A stretch of 64,000 nt of DNA from Robiginitalea sp. SC105 (GTDB taxonomy: Bacteria; Bacteroidota; Bacteroidia; Flavobacteriales; Flavobacteriaceae), in NCBI RefSeq assembly GCF_014243345.1, contig NZ_JACLZF010000001.1, positions 62,001-126,000 of the forward strand, given 5' to 3'. Shown here piece by piece: positions 1-8,639 of this stretch. Position 1 is the stretch's first letter, and the number at the start of each line of letters is the position of its first letter. The translations under genes were made by a program, and so were the position numbers. The notes below the pieces were generated by a model that made no database searches, was not told the DNA's origin, and worked only from the letters and a program-made list of their open reading frames with translations.

Positions 1-207
1 AGCTGCGCCTATAATTCCCGTAAAATCGGGGAGAAACGCTATCTGGTGGGGTTTTCGTTTGATCCCTCAAAGGCCTATGTTACAATTGCGTTCAACTTTA
101 ACGAGAACGTATTTGCAACCTCGGGCTGGCTCGGTGCCGGCACGGAAGAAGAACTCTTCCTGTTCGAAGCCGGGGTCATTGAAAAATTGAAGCTGAAGGA
201 AAACTGA
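1..207 (+). CDS. 3' end of an unidentified protein (partial)
   Basis: An open frame runs from the first base of the window to a TGA at 205-207, giving the last 68 residues of a protein whose start lies outside. The visible part has alternating hydrophobic residues of beta-strand type (LVGFSF, VTIAFNF) and ends in a Lys/Glu-rich tail. I recognise no family. It lies 23 nt before the DUF6090 gene on the same strand, so it may belong to the same transcript. Codon use matches its neighbours, so a real gene end is likely. Confidence 0.6.
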   Translation, partial: SCAYNSRKIGEKRYLVGFSFDPSKAYVTIAFNFNENVFATSGWLGAGTEEELFLFEAGVIEKLKLKEN

Positions 208-230
208 TTCGCCTAAAACCCACCAACCCA

Positions 231-1031
231 ATGTTCCGATTCTTCCGTACGCTCCGTTACCGCTTCCTTGCCCAGAACCGGGTAACCCGCTACCTGTTGT
301 ATGCCCTCGGGGAGATCGTGCTGGTGGTCATCGGGATCCTGCTGGCGCTTCAAATCAACAGCTGGAGCCAGGACCGGCAAAACAGGGTGGAGGAACAGAA
401 ATATCTGCTTCGCCTGAAACAGGACTTTGAAACGGATTTAAAATCGATTCAGGATGTTCGCCGAAATTACGAGAGACGGCTCATTTTAGCCCTTGAAGTA
501 CTCGATTCACTGGGCCCCAACAATGGCGGGGTCATCCGGGACTGGTCTTTTTTTGAAGAAGTCGTCAAAAATATTGCAGAATCGGGAGGGGTGGTCAGGA
601 ATAACATGGGAGCAGACCTGTTCCGAATACTTGTGACGAATCGATTGGCCCCGGCTAAAATTACGTTTGATGAATTGCTGAGTACAGGTAAGATTTCCCT
701 GATCCGGGATGATTCCCTGCGCATACAACTCCAATACCATTATCCCAGGCTGGAAAACACCCTGGCTTTCCAGGAAGCCATTATTTTTGATGTCCAGCGG
801 ACGTACCGCCAGGCCATGTTTGCCAATCAGATCAGCACCCTGAACCAGAAAGTTTTCCGGGAAATCGCACCAACCATGACGGACCGGGGGCAGTTGATCA
901 TTGCCATCGAGAACTACCTCAGGATATCCGCCGAATTCCTCAGGGCTATTTTTTACAATCCGGACTCCCACTACAATAACACCCTGAAAATGTTGGAACG
1001 CGTGGAACTCCAAATTAAAGGCCCAAAATGA
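231..1031 (+). CDS. DUF6090 family single-pass membrane protein
   Basis: A 266-residue protein with the DUF6090 signature at the N-terminus: an amphipathic Arg/Phe-rich start (MFRFFRTLRYRFL), then a transmembrane helix at about residues 24-44 (YALGEIVLVVIGILLALQIN) followed by SW and a charged region. The remainder is a predicted soluble helical domain. Function is unknown; such proteins are abundant and often tandemly arranged in Flavobacteriia. The stop overlaps the start of the M28 peptidase by 4 nt (ATGA), so the two are probably co-translated. A second gene of this family is truncated just after the peptidase. The family call is from motif recognition. Confidence 0.8.
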   Translation: MFRFFRTLRYRFLAQNRVTRYLLYALGEIVLVVIGILLALQINSWSQDRQNRVEEQKYLLRLKQDFETDLKSIQDVRRNYERRLILALEVLDSLGPNNGGVIRDWSFFEEVVKNIAESGGVVRNNMGADLFRILVTNRLAPAKITFDELLSTGKISLIRDDSLRIQLQYHYPRLENTLAFQEAIIFDVQRTYRQAMFANQISTLNQKVFREIAPTMTDRGQLIIAIENYLRISAEFLRAIFYNPDSHYNNTLKMLERVELQIKGPK

Positions 1032-2494
1032 AAAAATTTACATCCCTCCAGTTCTTACTGGTAATCTCAATGACCTTCGGACAAACCGATTATGAAAAAG
1101 CAGCGGAAACCGTTCAGAAAAATACGGTTAAAAGCCATCTCTATTTCCTCTCCGACGACCTGCTCCTGGGCCGGGAAACGGGGACCCGCGGAAACCGGAT
1201 AGCGGCCGCCTATCTGGCGGACCAGCTGATGCGTTTCGGGGTGGAACCCAACCCTGTATCCGGGGATTACTACCAGGATTTCGAACTACACCGCCGAAGT
1301 GCCCCGGACCGCCTGGAACTCGGCCTGGATGGCAGTGGTCCTTTGCGGACGGTAGCCCTTTATACGTACAGTATTGTCGCCGACACACGCACCGTATTTT
1401 TGAATTACGGGGAACCCGCCGATTATTCCGGCCAGGAAGTGGCAGGAAAAATAGTCCTGGTCCGGGGTGGCACGCCCGGGGGTAACGGACTTAACGAAAC
1501 CTATCAGGCAACCCGCCGCAAACGCGAAGCGGCCATGGAACACGGGGCCCTGGGGCTCGTTGAACTGGTTTCCTTCGATGACGCTACCTGGGACCGGGTC
1601 GAGCGCGGACTATCGAGCCGAACCGGACTTCCAACCGAAGAACCGCCCTTTATCCACCTCTGGGTACAGGACCCGGGAAGCCTGTCGCTTCCGCAAATCG
1701 GGGCGGAGATACCCATCACATTGGATTCCGACGACCCGGAATTGCAAGTCATCCAAACCCGCAATGTGGTTGGGATGCTACCGGGTACCGATCCGATCCT
1801 GGATGACGAATACATCATCTATTCGGCCCACTACGACCATATCGGCACCGGTAAACCGGATGCCTCCGGCGACTCTATCTATAACGGCGCCCGGGACAAC
1901 GGAATCGGGACCACTGCCGTCCTGTCCATAGCCGAAAACCTGGGCAAATACCCAACGCGCCGACCGGCGCTGTTTGTTTTCTTCACGGCCGAAGAACTGG
2001 GATTGCTTGGAAGCCGATATTATGTGGAGCACCCCGTGATCCCGCTTGAGAAAACCGTCTACTGCTTCAATACGGATGGTGGCGGTTATAACGATACCAC
2101 GCTGGCGACCATCATCGGGCTGAACCGCACCACGGCCAAAAAGCATATCCTCGAGGGCGCCCGCGGTTTTGGCCTGAAACCCGTTGATGACCCGGTACCG
2201 GAACAGGGCCTGTTTGACCGCAGCGACAATGTCAGTTTTGCCAGGGCCGGGATTCCGGCACCCACTTACTCCACGGGCTTCAATTCTTTCGATGAGGAGT
2301 ACCTGAAGTATTACCACCAGTTGGCGGACGAGGCCGGGTCCCTTGACTACGACTACCTGCTGAAATTTTTCCGGGGTTACGTCCTTACCGGACGGCTGAT
2401 TGCCAACGACCCGGAAACCCCGTTCTGGGTACCGGGAGACGTCTATGAACCGGCTGGCAAAGCCCTGTACCAAATGACCGAAGCGAAAAACTGA
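1028..2494 (+). CDS. Secreted M28-family zinc aminopeptidase with PA-domain insert
   Basis: A 488-residue protein with a signal peptide (MKKFTSLQFLLVISMTFGQ), so exported. A protease-associated-like segment lies at about residues 100-240, then the M28 catalytic domain. The metal-binding motifs are intact: SAHYDH (His near 268), GARDNG (Asp near 290), AEE (near 322), NTDGG (Asp near 349) and a late YYHQLADE histidine near 430. The family cleaves N-terminal amino acids or dipeptides using two zinc ions; substrate cannot be told from sequence. It is translationally coupled to the DUF6090 gene upstream (4-nt overlap). Length is normal for the PA-containing subgroup. Confidence 0.9.
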   Translation: MKKFTSLQFLLVISMTFGQTDYEKAAETVQKNTVKSHLYFLSDDLLLGRETGTRGNRIAAAYLADQLMRFGVEPNPVSGDYYQDFELHRRSAPDRLELGLDGSGPLRTVALYTYSIVADTRTVFLNYGEPADYSGQEVAGKIVLVRGGTPGGNGLNETYQATRRKREAAMEHGALGLVELVSFDDATWDRVERGLSSRTGLPTEEPPFIHLWVQDPGSLSLPQIGAEIPITLDSDDPELQVIQTRNVVGMLPGTDPILDDEYIIYSAHYDHIGTGKPDASGDSIYNGARDNGIGTTAVLSIAENLGKYPTRRPALFVFFTAEELGLLGSRYYVEHPVIPLEKTVYCFNTDGGGYNDTTLATIIGLNRTTAKKHILEGARGFGLKPVDDPVPEQGLFDRSDNVSFARAGIPAPTYSTGFNSFDEEYLKYYHQLADEAGSLDYDYLLKFFRGYVLTGRLIANDPETPFWVPGDVYEPAGKALYQMTEAKN

Positions 2495-2523
2495 ACTGAA
2501 AGACTGAACCCAATTTCCCGCTG

Positions 2524-2661
2524 ATGTTCCGATTCTTCCGCTCCCTCCGCCAACGCCTGCTCACCAAAAACCAGTTCAGCCGGGATCAGCAGCCGTTTAT
2601 AATGGCGACGGACTATAGAGCAACGGAAAAAACTGCCCTTCCATTTTCTGCCCCTTTTTGA
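2524..2661 (+). pseudogene. 5' remnant of a second DUF6090 gene
   Basis: Starting 29 nt after the M28 peptidase stop, the frame opens with MFRFFRSLRQRLLTKNQFSR, nearly the same as the first 20 residues of the intact DUF6090 gene at 231. After this arginine (about base 2583) similarity stops: the transmembrane segment expected next (YLLYALGEI...) is missing and an unrelated 25-residue tail leads to a stop at 2659-2661. The break lies about 14 bases before the stop codon of the opposite-strand PhyH gene. This looks like the scar of an insertion, deletion or inversion that brought in the 2.6-5.5 kb block. Confidence 0.7.
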
Positions 2662-3493
2662 TGGGCGGAACGCCGGTGAGCAGTTCCTCATCCGAATTGG
2701 AGCGGGTACCGTCGGCAAACACGTTGAGAACGAAGGCACGCCGCGGCCGGTCGGAGCGGTTTTCGTAGGAACCGTGCACCATCTTGGGATGGTGGAAGGT
2801 GCCATACCCCGCAGGCATTTCCATTGCCACGCGGTTTTCATACTGCGCCTGCTGCTGTTCGTCCAGCAACTCCCGCAGGCTGTCCATGCTGCCGGCCAAC
2901 TCGATCTTCTCCAGCAGGTCCCACCGGTGGCTCCCGGGTATGTATTGCAGACAGCCGTTATCCCTGGTGGCATCATCCAGCCCCACCCAGCAGGTCAGGT
3001 GTTGGAGGGGGGTGGTACGCGTCCAGTAGCTGTAGTCCTGGTGCCAGGCCACCACGCCCCCGTGTTGGGCGGGTTTGCAGAACAACTGGTCGTGCCAGAA
3101 CCGGACAGGCCGGGCGCCGAGCAACTGGGATGCCGCGACGACAAACCGGGGGTTCCAGAGCACGTCGTGAAACCCGGGGGTGATCCGCCAGTGCCCGAGG
3201 GAATGGAAGAGCACCTTTTCCGGGTCGGGGGATTCGTTGGAGTGGAATTCGTAAAACAGGTGGTGGCCGGGATGGTCAGGGTCCATGAGGGCGTCCAGTT
3301 CGGCCCGGAGCACCTCCACCTGCCGGTCGTCAAGGAGCTTGATATGGCCCAGGTAGCCGTGCTCCTCAAAAAATCCCAGCTGATCTTCCGAAAGCCGGTA
3401 GCGTTCCCAGGCGTCCCCTGAGGGCATCCCCGGAAAAAGGTCGCCTACCAGCCTGTGTATTTCGGACAGATCGGTTGTATGCACGTTTTTCAT
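2597..3493 (-). CDS. Phytanoyl-CoA dioxygenase (PhyH)-family Fe(II)/2-oxoglutarate oxygenase
   Basis: A 298-residue cytosolic protein with the PhyH double-stranded beta-helix signature. The iron-binding triad is visible as H151-x-D153 (in WHQDYSYW) and H240 (in [10 protein letters not shown]), and R251/R252 can bind 2-oxoglutarate. The segment QYIPGSHRW (about 184-191) is typical. The family hydroxylates small molecules; the substrate here is unknown. It is the last gene of a minus-strand cluster, 35 nt after the Gfo/Idh/MocA gene, suggesting joint use in catabolism of a sugar-like or other organic compound (inference). Confidence 0.85.
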   Translation of the reverse strand: MKNVHTTDLSEIHRLVGDLFPGMPSGDAWERYRLSEDQLGFFEEHGYLGHIKLLDDRQVEVLRAELDALMDPDHPGHHLFYEFHSNESPDPEKVLFHSLGHWRITPGFHDVLWNPRFVVAASQLLGARPVRFWHDQLFCKPAQHGGVVAWHQDYSYWTRTTPLQHLTCWVGLDDATRDNGCLQYIPGSHRWDLLEKIELAGSMDSLRELLDEQQQAQYENRVAMEMPAGYGTFHHPKMVHGSYENRSDRPRRAFVLNVFADGTRSNSDEELLTGVPPIKKGQKMEGQFFPLLYSPSPL

Positions 3494-3528
3494 GATATCC
3501 TAAGAGTTCAGGTGTTGGCTGCCCCGTT

Positions 3529-5016
3529 TCACATTTCCCACCCTTCCCGGTAGGTGCGCGTTACAAATTGGTTGGCCTCCTCCAGGTTGGTGATCGTGGT
3601 GTTCTCCCCGTCCCAAAGCAGTTTTTTACGGCCGTAGAATTCCTGTCGGGAGCGGCCGTCCTCCATGGCCACTTCCCTCCGAAGCATATAGCTCCGAATG
3701 GCAAGGTTCCCCATCAATACGGTCTCCGTCATGGGGCCGGCGTAGTCAAAGGAAGAGGTCAGGGCCAAGTGTTCCGGGCTGCCGAACCCGGCCTTGCAGG
3801 CATCCACCCACTTGCGCTGGTGCCCGTATTCCGGTTCTTCGTTCTCTTCCACCTCAGGCCCGAATTCGGTGGCCCCGTCGTTGAGGTACAGCTTGGGCAT
3901 CAGGGGGGAACTGTCGTTGATGTTGGTTGATATGATCCCGTTTTCCCCGTGGATCAGTACGCCGTTTGCACTGCCATGCCCCCCTATGTCGTGGTCTGCC
4001 GGGATGATCTCCGGGTGGGACGGCCGGATCCCCCCGTCGCTCCAGGTCATCTCGATGGGCGACCCGGATTTTTCGGTAGCGTCGAAATGCAGGGTGATAA
4101 AGGACGAGGGCGGGCAGCCTTCCGGATGGTAATCCGGGGTCCACATCTGGGTAAAAACCGTCCCCACACTGCACTCGGCATCCTTGGGATACCTGAGCCC
4201 CAGGGTGCGGAACGGGATATCGATCAGGTGGCAGCCCACATCCCCGAGCGCCCCGGTCCCATAGTCCCACCACCCCCGCCAATTGAAGGGGTGGATATTC
4301 GGGATATAGGGCGTTTCCGGAGCGGGCCCCAGCCAGAGGTTCCAGTCAAGGGCCCCGGGCTTGAGGGAGGGGTCCGCAGCGGGCATGGCGAATCCCTGGG
4401 GCCAGACCGGCCGGTTGGTCCAGACTTCCACCTTGTGGATTTTGCCAAGGCGTCCCGAATCGACCCATTCCTGGACCATTCCCAGCAAGGGATTGGAACC
4501 GCCCTGGTTCCCCATCTGGCTTACGATCTTCTGTTCGCGGGCCATCTCGGTGAGCATCCGCGCCTCGCGGATGTTGTGCGTCATGGGCTTCTGTACATAG
4601 ACGTGGATGCCGCGTTCCATGGCCGCCTTGGCCGCCGGCCCGTGTACGTGGTCCGGGGTGGAAATGGTCACCGCGTCAATCCCCTTTACTTTATCGAGCA
4701 TTTCCCGGTAATCCGCAAATTGCCTGGCCTTGGGAAAGGACTCCACGGAGGCGGCCGCCGATCCGGAGAAGTCGACATCGCAAAGGGCGACGACCCGTTC
4801 CCTGCCCCCGACGGAGGCATTCATAATGTCGCTGCGACCCTTGCCGCCCGCCCCGATGGCCGCGAGGTGCAGCCGGTCGCTGGGGGCAATAAAACCAGGG
4901 CCTCCCAGGACATGCCGGGGAACGATAAAAACGGAGGTGGCGAGGGCGCTTTTCTTCAGGAAATCGCGCCTTTTGTTGGGTTTCGGACCCTGTTCCGGCC
5001 CGGTTGGATTTTTCAT
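3529..5016 (-). CDS. Tat-exported Gfo/Idh/MocA-family oxidoreductase
   Basis: A 495-residue NAD(P)-dependent dehydrogenase-like protein. A twin-arginine signal stands at the N-terminus (KRRDFLKKSALATS, then a hydrophobic stretch), so it is probably exported folded with its cofactor. The Rossmann motif (AAIGAGGKGRSD) and the catalytic lysine in YVQKPMTH (about residue 145; the usual motif is EKP) are present. The block NWRGWWDYGTGALGDVGCHL is characteristic of a large subgroup in Bacteroidota and Planctomycetota. It lies between a DinB-like gene and the PhyH oxygenase on the same strand with short gaps. Substrate not determinable. Confidence 0.88.
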   Translation of the reverse strand: MKNPTGPEQGPKPNKRRDFLKKSALATSVFIVPRHVLGGPGFIAPSDRLHLAAIGAGGKGRSDIMNASVGGRERVVALCDVDFSGSAAASVESFPKARQFADYREMLDKVKGIDAVTISTPDHVHGPAAKAAMERGIHVYVQKPMTHNIREARMLTEMAREQKIVSQMGNQGGSNPLLGMVQEWVDSGRLGKIHKVEVWTNRPVWPQGFAMPAADPSLKPGALDWNLWLGPAPETPYIPNIHPFNWRGWWDYGTGALGDVGCHLIDIPFRTLGLRYPKDAECSVGTVFTQMWTPDYHPEGCPPSSFITLHFDATEKSGSPIEMTWSDGGIRPSHPEIIPADHDIGGHGSANGVLIHGENGIISTNINDSSPLMPKLYLNDGATEFGPEVEENEEPEYGHQRKWVDACKAGFGSPEHLALTSSFDYAGPMTETVLMGNLAIRSYMLRREVAMEDGRSRQEFYGRKKLLWDGENTTITNLEEANQFVTRTYREGWEM

Positions 5017-5049
5017 TTTGTTTGATTCTGGTGTGTGAAAAGGTACTAA

Positions 5050-5517
5050 TTATTCCGTTGGCCTCCGCCCCGGATCGGGCCGCTTCAGGGTAAGTCCCAT
5101 CTGGCCGGAGTGGTAGGCATTGTGGTTGAGGATATGTGCAAACAGCCGCAACCTCGTGATCTGCCCGAAAAACGGCGTTTCCACAGGTTCCATCCACCAG
5201 TCGGCCCCCCGGGAGGAGGCAAGGCCTTCCAGCATGTCATATCCCTGGGAAACAAGGGCACGCGAAGCCTCGGTATCCGCCCCCTGACCCGTATCGTTAT
5301 ACCCCATCGTCGTATTCTCTACCCCCGTTTCCATTCCCAGGAAGGTCCCAAGCAGCAACATCATCTCCCCTACATGCCGGTAAAGGAAGCCAAGGCTGGC
5401 CGTATCTGCGTTGAGTTTCAGGTGATGGTTGTGAGACCCAACCTTATCAAAGCTGAAACTGCATGTATACCTGTTTTGCTCCACCAGCTGGCCCAGGAAC
5501 TCGGCGCTTATTTCCAT
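5050..5517 (-). CDS. DinB-like four-helix metal-binding protein
   Basis: A 155-residue protein with the pattern of the DinB/YfiT superfamily: a histidine in helix 2 (RHVGEM, H48) and HxxxH near the end (LNHNAYHSGQ, H132 and H136), which together bind a divalent metal. Members include thiol transferases and many proteins of unknown role. It is the first gene of the minus-strand trio DinB-Gfo/Idh-PhyH (33 nt before the oxidoreductase start). The C-terminus is short and Arg/Pro-rich. No specific function can be assigned. Confidence 0.8.
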   Translation of the reverse strand: MEISAEFLGQLVEQNRYTCSFSFDKVGSHNHHLKLNADTASLGFLYRHVGEMMLLLGTFLGMETGVENTTMGYNDTGQGADTEASRALVSQGYDMLEGLASSRGADWWMEPVETPFFGQITRLRLFAHILNHNAYHSGQMGLTLKRPDPGRRPTE

Positions 5518-5620
5518 ATGCCATGATTAAAAAACTTCAATAAGTTCGGGATTTTTTGCTTACCCCCGTCAGCGGCCAGATTTTAGTACATTAGCAGGAA
5601 ACCCATCTACCCCGTCCCCT

Positions 5621-7126
5621 TTGGAAAAAAAGAACTCCCTTCGGCTCATAGAACGCGCCCTGGAACACCGGGAACGCAATGCAATCCAGTGTATGGGAAC
5701 TGCCTATACCTATGGCGACCTGCTCGAAAGGTCCCGGGAGATCGCCCTGGGGCTGCTCGGAAAGGCGGACGATCTGAAGGAAGCCCGGGTTGCTTTCCTG
5801 GCGCCTGCCGGGTTTGAGTATGTCTGCATCCAATGGGGAATCTGGCGTGCCGGGGGCATTGCGGTACCCCTATGCGAAAAGCACCCCCTCCCCTCCATGG
5901 AATACGTCCTTCGGGACACAGGGGCTACAACCCTGATATGCACACCGGAATACGCAGAATTACTGGGACCCCTGTCTTCCATCACCCCGTTGGTGCATTA
6001 CGGGGATCTCGGGAAGGCGGAAGGGTCCCTGCCGGCGATCGGCGCGGACCGGCGTGCGATGATCCTCTATACCAGCGGCACCACGGGATCCCCCAAAGGG
6101 GTCGTAACCACCCATGCCGGCCTTGAAGCGCAGATTACCGCCCTGACCCAGGCGTGGCAATGGGAGGCGGATGACCATATCCTCAATGTCCTCCCGCTGC
6201 ACCACGTGCATGGCATCGTCAACATGCTGTGTTGCGCCCTGTGGAGCGGGGCCTGTTGTGAATTCCTGCCCAAATTCGGGCCCGGGAAGGTGTTCGATGC
6301 TTTCCGCCGCGGGGAAGTGAACCTCTTTATGGCCGTACCCACCATCTATTTCAAGCTGATTGCCCATTACCAGGAATTGCCCGAAAGGGAACAGGCTGAA
6401 ATCAGCATGTGTTTAAAGGGGTTCCGGCTGATGGTTTCCGGCTCGGCCGCACTGCCGGTAAGCGTCCTGGAACAATGGAAGGCCATCAGCGGGCACACGC
6501 TGCTGGAGCGCTATGGGATGACGGAAATGGGCATGGCCATCAGCAACCCCTATGAGGGGGAACGCAGGCCCGGTTATATCGGGCAACCACTGCCGGGGGT
6601 CACGGTACGACTGGTAAATGACGCCAACGAGGAGGTCCCGGAAGGCAGCCCGGGAGAAATCCAGGTGAAGGGGGCAAACGTATTTTCGGAATACTGGGGG
6701 AAACCGGAAGCTACCCGGGAAGCCTTTACGGAAGACGGTTGGTTCCGGACCGGCGATGTTGCCGTTTGGGAAGGAGGAAGCTACCGGATACTGGGTCGGA
6801 ATTCCGTGGATATCATCAAATCGGGGGGGTATAAGATTTCCGCCCTGGAGATCGAGGAAGTCCTCCGGACCCATGAGCAGGTCGGCGACTGCGGGGTGGT
6901 GGGCATCCCGGATGAGGAATGGGGGGAAATCATCGGGGCGGCCATCGTGGCGGGGCCCCACCGACCCGATCCGGAGGAACTGTCCGAATGGCTACGGACC
7001 CGGCTGCCCGGATATAAAACCCCCCGGGAATATATTTTCCTGGACGAATTGCCCCGGAACGTACTGGGCAAGGTCACCAAAAATGCCCTGAAAGACTTGT
7101 TTGACCCCTCAACCCATTCCCGGTGA
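5621..7126 (+). CDS. matB: Malonyl-CoA synthetase-like acyl-CoA ligase
   Basis: A 501-residue member of the ANL (AMP-forming) superfamily. The P-loop TSGTTGSPKG is at about residues 151-160, the aromatic/acid motif ERYGMTEMGM at about 295-304, the hinge region GWFRTGDVA near 373, and the C-terminal catalytic lysine in LGKVTK near 483. The motif ERYGMTE...SNPY.G.R.PG resembles MatB/ACSF3-type malonyl-CoA synthetases. It overlaps the MadL gene by 4 nt, and MadL/MadM are malonate transporter subunits, which supports malonate as substrate: malonate + CoA + ATP to malonyl-CoA. The chosen start is TTG, because the first ATG (5693) would remove about 24 residues typical of the family. Confidence 0.85.
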   Translation: MEKKNSLRLIERALEHRERNAIQCMGTAYTYGDLLERSREIALGLLGKADDLKEARVAFLAPAGFEYVCIQWGIWRAGGIAVPLCEKHPLPSMEYVLRDTGATTLICTPEYAELLGPLSSITPLVHYGDLGKAEGSLPAIGADRRAMILYTSGTTGSPKGVVTTHAGLEAQITALTQAWQWEADDHILNVLPLHHVHGIVNMLCCALWSGACCEFLPKFGPGKVFDAFRRGEVNLFMAVPTIYFKLIAHYQELPEREQAEISMCLKGFRLMVSGSAALPVSVLEQWKAISGHTLLERYGMTEMGMAISNPYEGERRPGYIGQPLPGVTVRLVNDANEEVPEGSPGEIQVKGANVFSEYWGKPEATREAFTEDGWFRTGDVAVWEGGSYRILGRNSVDIIKSGGYKISALEIEEVLRTHEQVGDCGVVGIPDEEWGEIIGAAIVAGPHRPDPEELSEWLRTRLPGYKTPREYIFLDELPRNVLGKVTKNALKDLFDPSTHSR

Positions 7127-7500
7127 AGATTTACGGCGTTGCCTTGTTGTGCGGTTGTTTCCTGGCAGGCAAATTCTTGGGCCTCCTGCTGGGCGACCTG
7201 CTGGGGATCCCCGGGGACATCGGGGGGGTGGGGTTTGCCATGTTCCTGTTGATGGCGCTGAGCCTGATGATGCGCAAAAAAGGCTGGCTTTCGGAGGCTT
7301 CCGAATCCGGGATTGCCTTCTGGAGCGCCATGTACATCCCCATTATTGTAGCAATGGCCGCATGCCTGAATGTACACGCCGCATTCGGGGGAGGATGGAT
7401 TGCCGTGCTGGCCGGTGCAGGGGCAACTGCTGCCGGATTTTTCCTGGTCCCCCTGCTCTCCCGCATTGGCAGGGAGGGGGATGATTTAAAAGACGAATGA
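7123..7500 (+). CDS. madL: Malonate transporter subunit MadL
   Basis: A 125-residue hydrophobic protein with about four transmembrane helices, beginning with GTG that overlaps the matB stop (GTGA). The sequence FLAGKFLGLLLGDLLGI and the following Gly-rich helix resemble MadL, the small subunit of the two-component malonate:sodium symporter known from Malonomonas. It overlaps madM by 4 nt (ATGA), so all three genes form a tightly coupled unit. Function by family and context: uptake of malonate across the inner membrane. Confidence 0.85.
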   Translation: MKIYGVALLCGCFLAGKFLGLLLGDLLGIPGDIGGVGFAMFLLMALSLMMRKKGWLSEASESGIAFWSAMYIPIIVAMAACLNVHAAFGGGWIAVLAGAGATAAGFFLVPLLSRIGREGDDLKDE

Positions 7501-8246
7501 TGGATTGGCTGGACCCGCTTATCGAAAAAAATGGCCTGATCCTCGCCTTCCTGGTCGTCGGGCTGATCATGGCTGCTGCGTACGGCGTTTCCCGTTACGT
7601 CACCCGGGGCCGGATACCCGGGGCTGCCCTGGCCATCATCTTTGGGTTGGCACTGGCCTTCCTGGGTGGGGAAAAGGGGATTGCCGACCATCCGTTATTT
7701 GCCGGCATGGCCGTTTTGGGGGGATCCATGTTCCGGGACTTTGCGGTGGTGGCGACCGCCATGGGGGCGGACCTGGAAACGATCAAAAAAGCGGGAAAGG
7801 CGGGAGTTACAGCCCTGTTTGCAGGGGTTTTGGTCGCTTTTGCCACAGGGGCGCTGGCCGCATTCGCGATGGGTTATACCGATCCGGCTGCCATCACGAC
7901 TATCGGCGCCGGGGCCTGCACTTACATCGTCGGCCCCGTTACCGGTTCGGCCCTGGGGGTTTCCTCGGAGGTGATCGCCATATCGGTGGCCGCCGGCGTA
8001 GTCAAAACTTTGTTGGCAACTGTGGCCACCCCGCTTATCGCAAAAAAGATCCGATTGGACAACCCCCATGCCGCCATGGTATTCGGGGGCCTGATCGGTA
8101 CCACCAGCGGGGTGGTGGCCGGCCTGGCAGCCACAGATTCCAGGCTCGTGCCCTATGGCGCCCTGACCGCTACCTTCTACACCGGCCTGGGTTGCCTGCT
8201 TTGCCCGTCCGTGCTCTTTATCCTGGTACGGGCCCTTATGGGATAG
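7497..8246 (+). CDS. madM: Malonate transporter subunit MadM
   Basis: A 249-residue membrane protein, predicted with seven to nine helices rich in Gly and Ala. It is recognised as MadM, the large subunit of the MadLM malonate transporter, by its repeats of small-residue helices (VGPVTGSALG, FGGLIGTTSGVVAGLAATD). It is the last gene of matB-madL-madM; no malonate decarboxylase genes follow. Length is normal for the family. In this operon imported malonate would be converted to malonyl-CoA, not decarboxylated (inference). Confidence 0.87.
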   Translation: MMDWLDPLIEKNGLILAFLVVGLIMAAAYGVSRYVTRGRIPGAALAIIFGLALAFLGGEKGIADHPLFAGMAVLGGSMFRDFAVVATAMGADLETIKKAGKAGVTALFAGVLVAFATGALAAFAMGYTDPAAITTIGAGACTYIVGPVTGSALGVSSEVIAISVAAGVVKTLLATVATPLIAKKIRLDNPHAAMVFGGLIGTTSGVVAGLAATDSRLVPYGALTATFYTGLGCLLCPSVLFILVRALMG

Positions 8247-8272
8247 GACGGATGTTGAGAAGTCTAAAGTAT

Positions 8273-8440
8273 TCAGAAGACAATTGACAAAACCAATGCC
8301 GCCAGGCCTAGAAAAGCGGTCAGCACGTGAAAGAGTACCAGGAGGCGCTCTTCGCGGGTATTCAGGTAGGACCCCTGGTTCTGCATGATATTGGCAACCC
8401 CGACGATGGGGACCCAGTAATTCCATTTAATGTTTGACAT
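8273..8440 (-). CDS. Small (55 aa) membrane protein of unknown function
   Basis: The minus strand from ATG 8440 to TGA 8273 encodes 55 residues. It starts MSNIKWNYWVPIVGVANIM, continues with a charged NTREERLL segment, and ends in a hydrophobic helix (FHVLTAFLGLAALVLSIVF). A perfect -7 box TACCTTTG lies 18 nt upstream, which supports real expression. It is convergent with madM (26 nt between ends). I recognise no family; the C-terminal helix predicts a membrane location. It could be a toxin-like or regulatory microprotein, but nothing shows this. Confidence 0.6.
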   Translation of the reverse strand: MSNIKWNYWVPIVGVANIMQNQGSYLNTREERLLVLFHVLTAFLGLAALVLSIVF

Positions 8441-8457
8441 AGCTCACTGTTTTAATA

Positions 8458-8465
8458 CAAAGGTA
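8458..8465 (-). promoter_or_regulatory. -7 promoter box of the small membrane gene
   Basis: TACCTTTG on the minus strand is an exact match to the Bacteroidota vegetative -7 consensus TAnnTTTG, 17 nt from the ATG of the 55-residue gene. No convincing -33 TTG was seen at the usual distance. Confidence 0.55.
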
Positions 8466-8639
8466 CCCCGGGTTAACCAGCTATGATTCAACGATTTTAT
8501 CAGCTTTCTGTCGTATTTTGACCTTAAGGGAAAGTTAATTCCGGGGGGCCGCTGGGCCGCCTTCACAGAAAATGGTAATTATGCATATATACAGCGGTCA
8601 GGGCGTTTGGAACGCAGCCCCACGCTATGCGCAACACGT

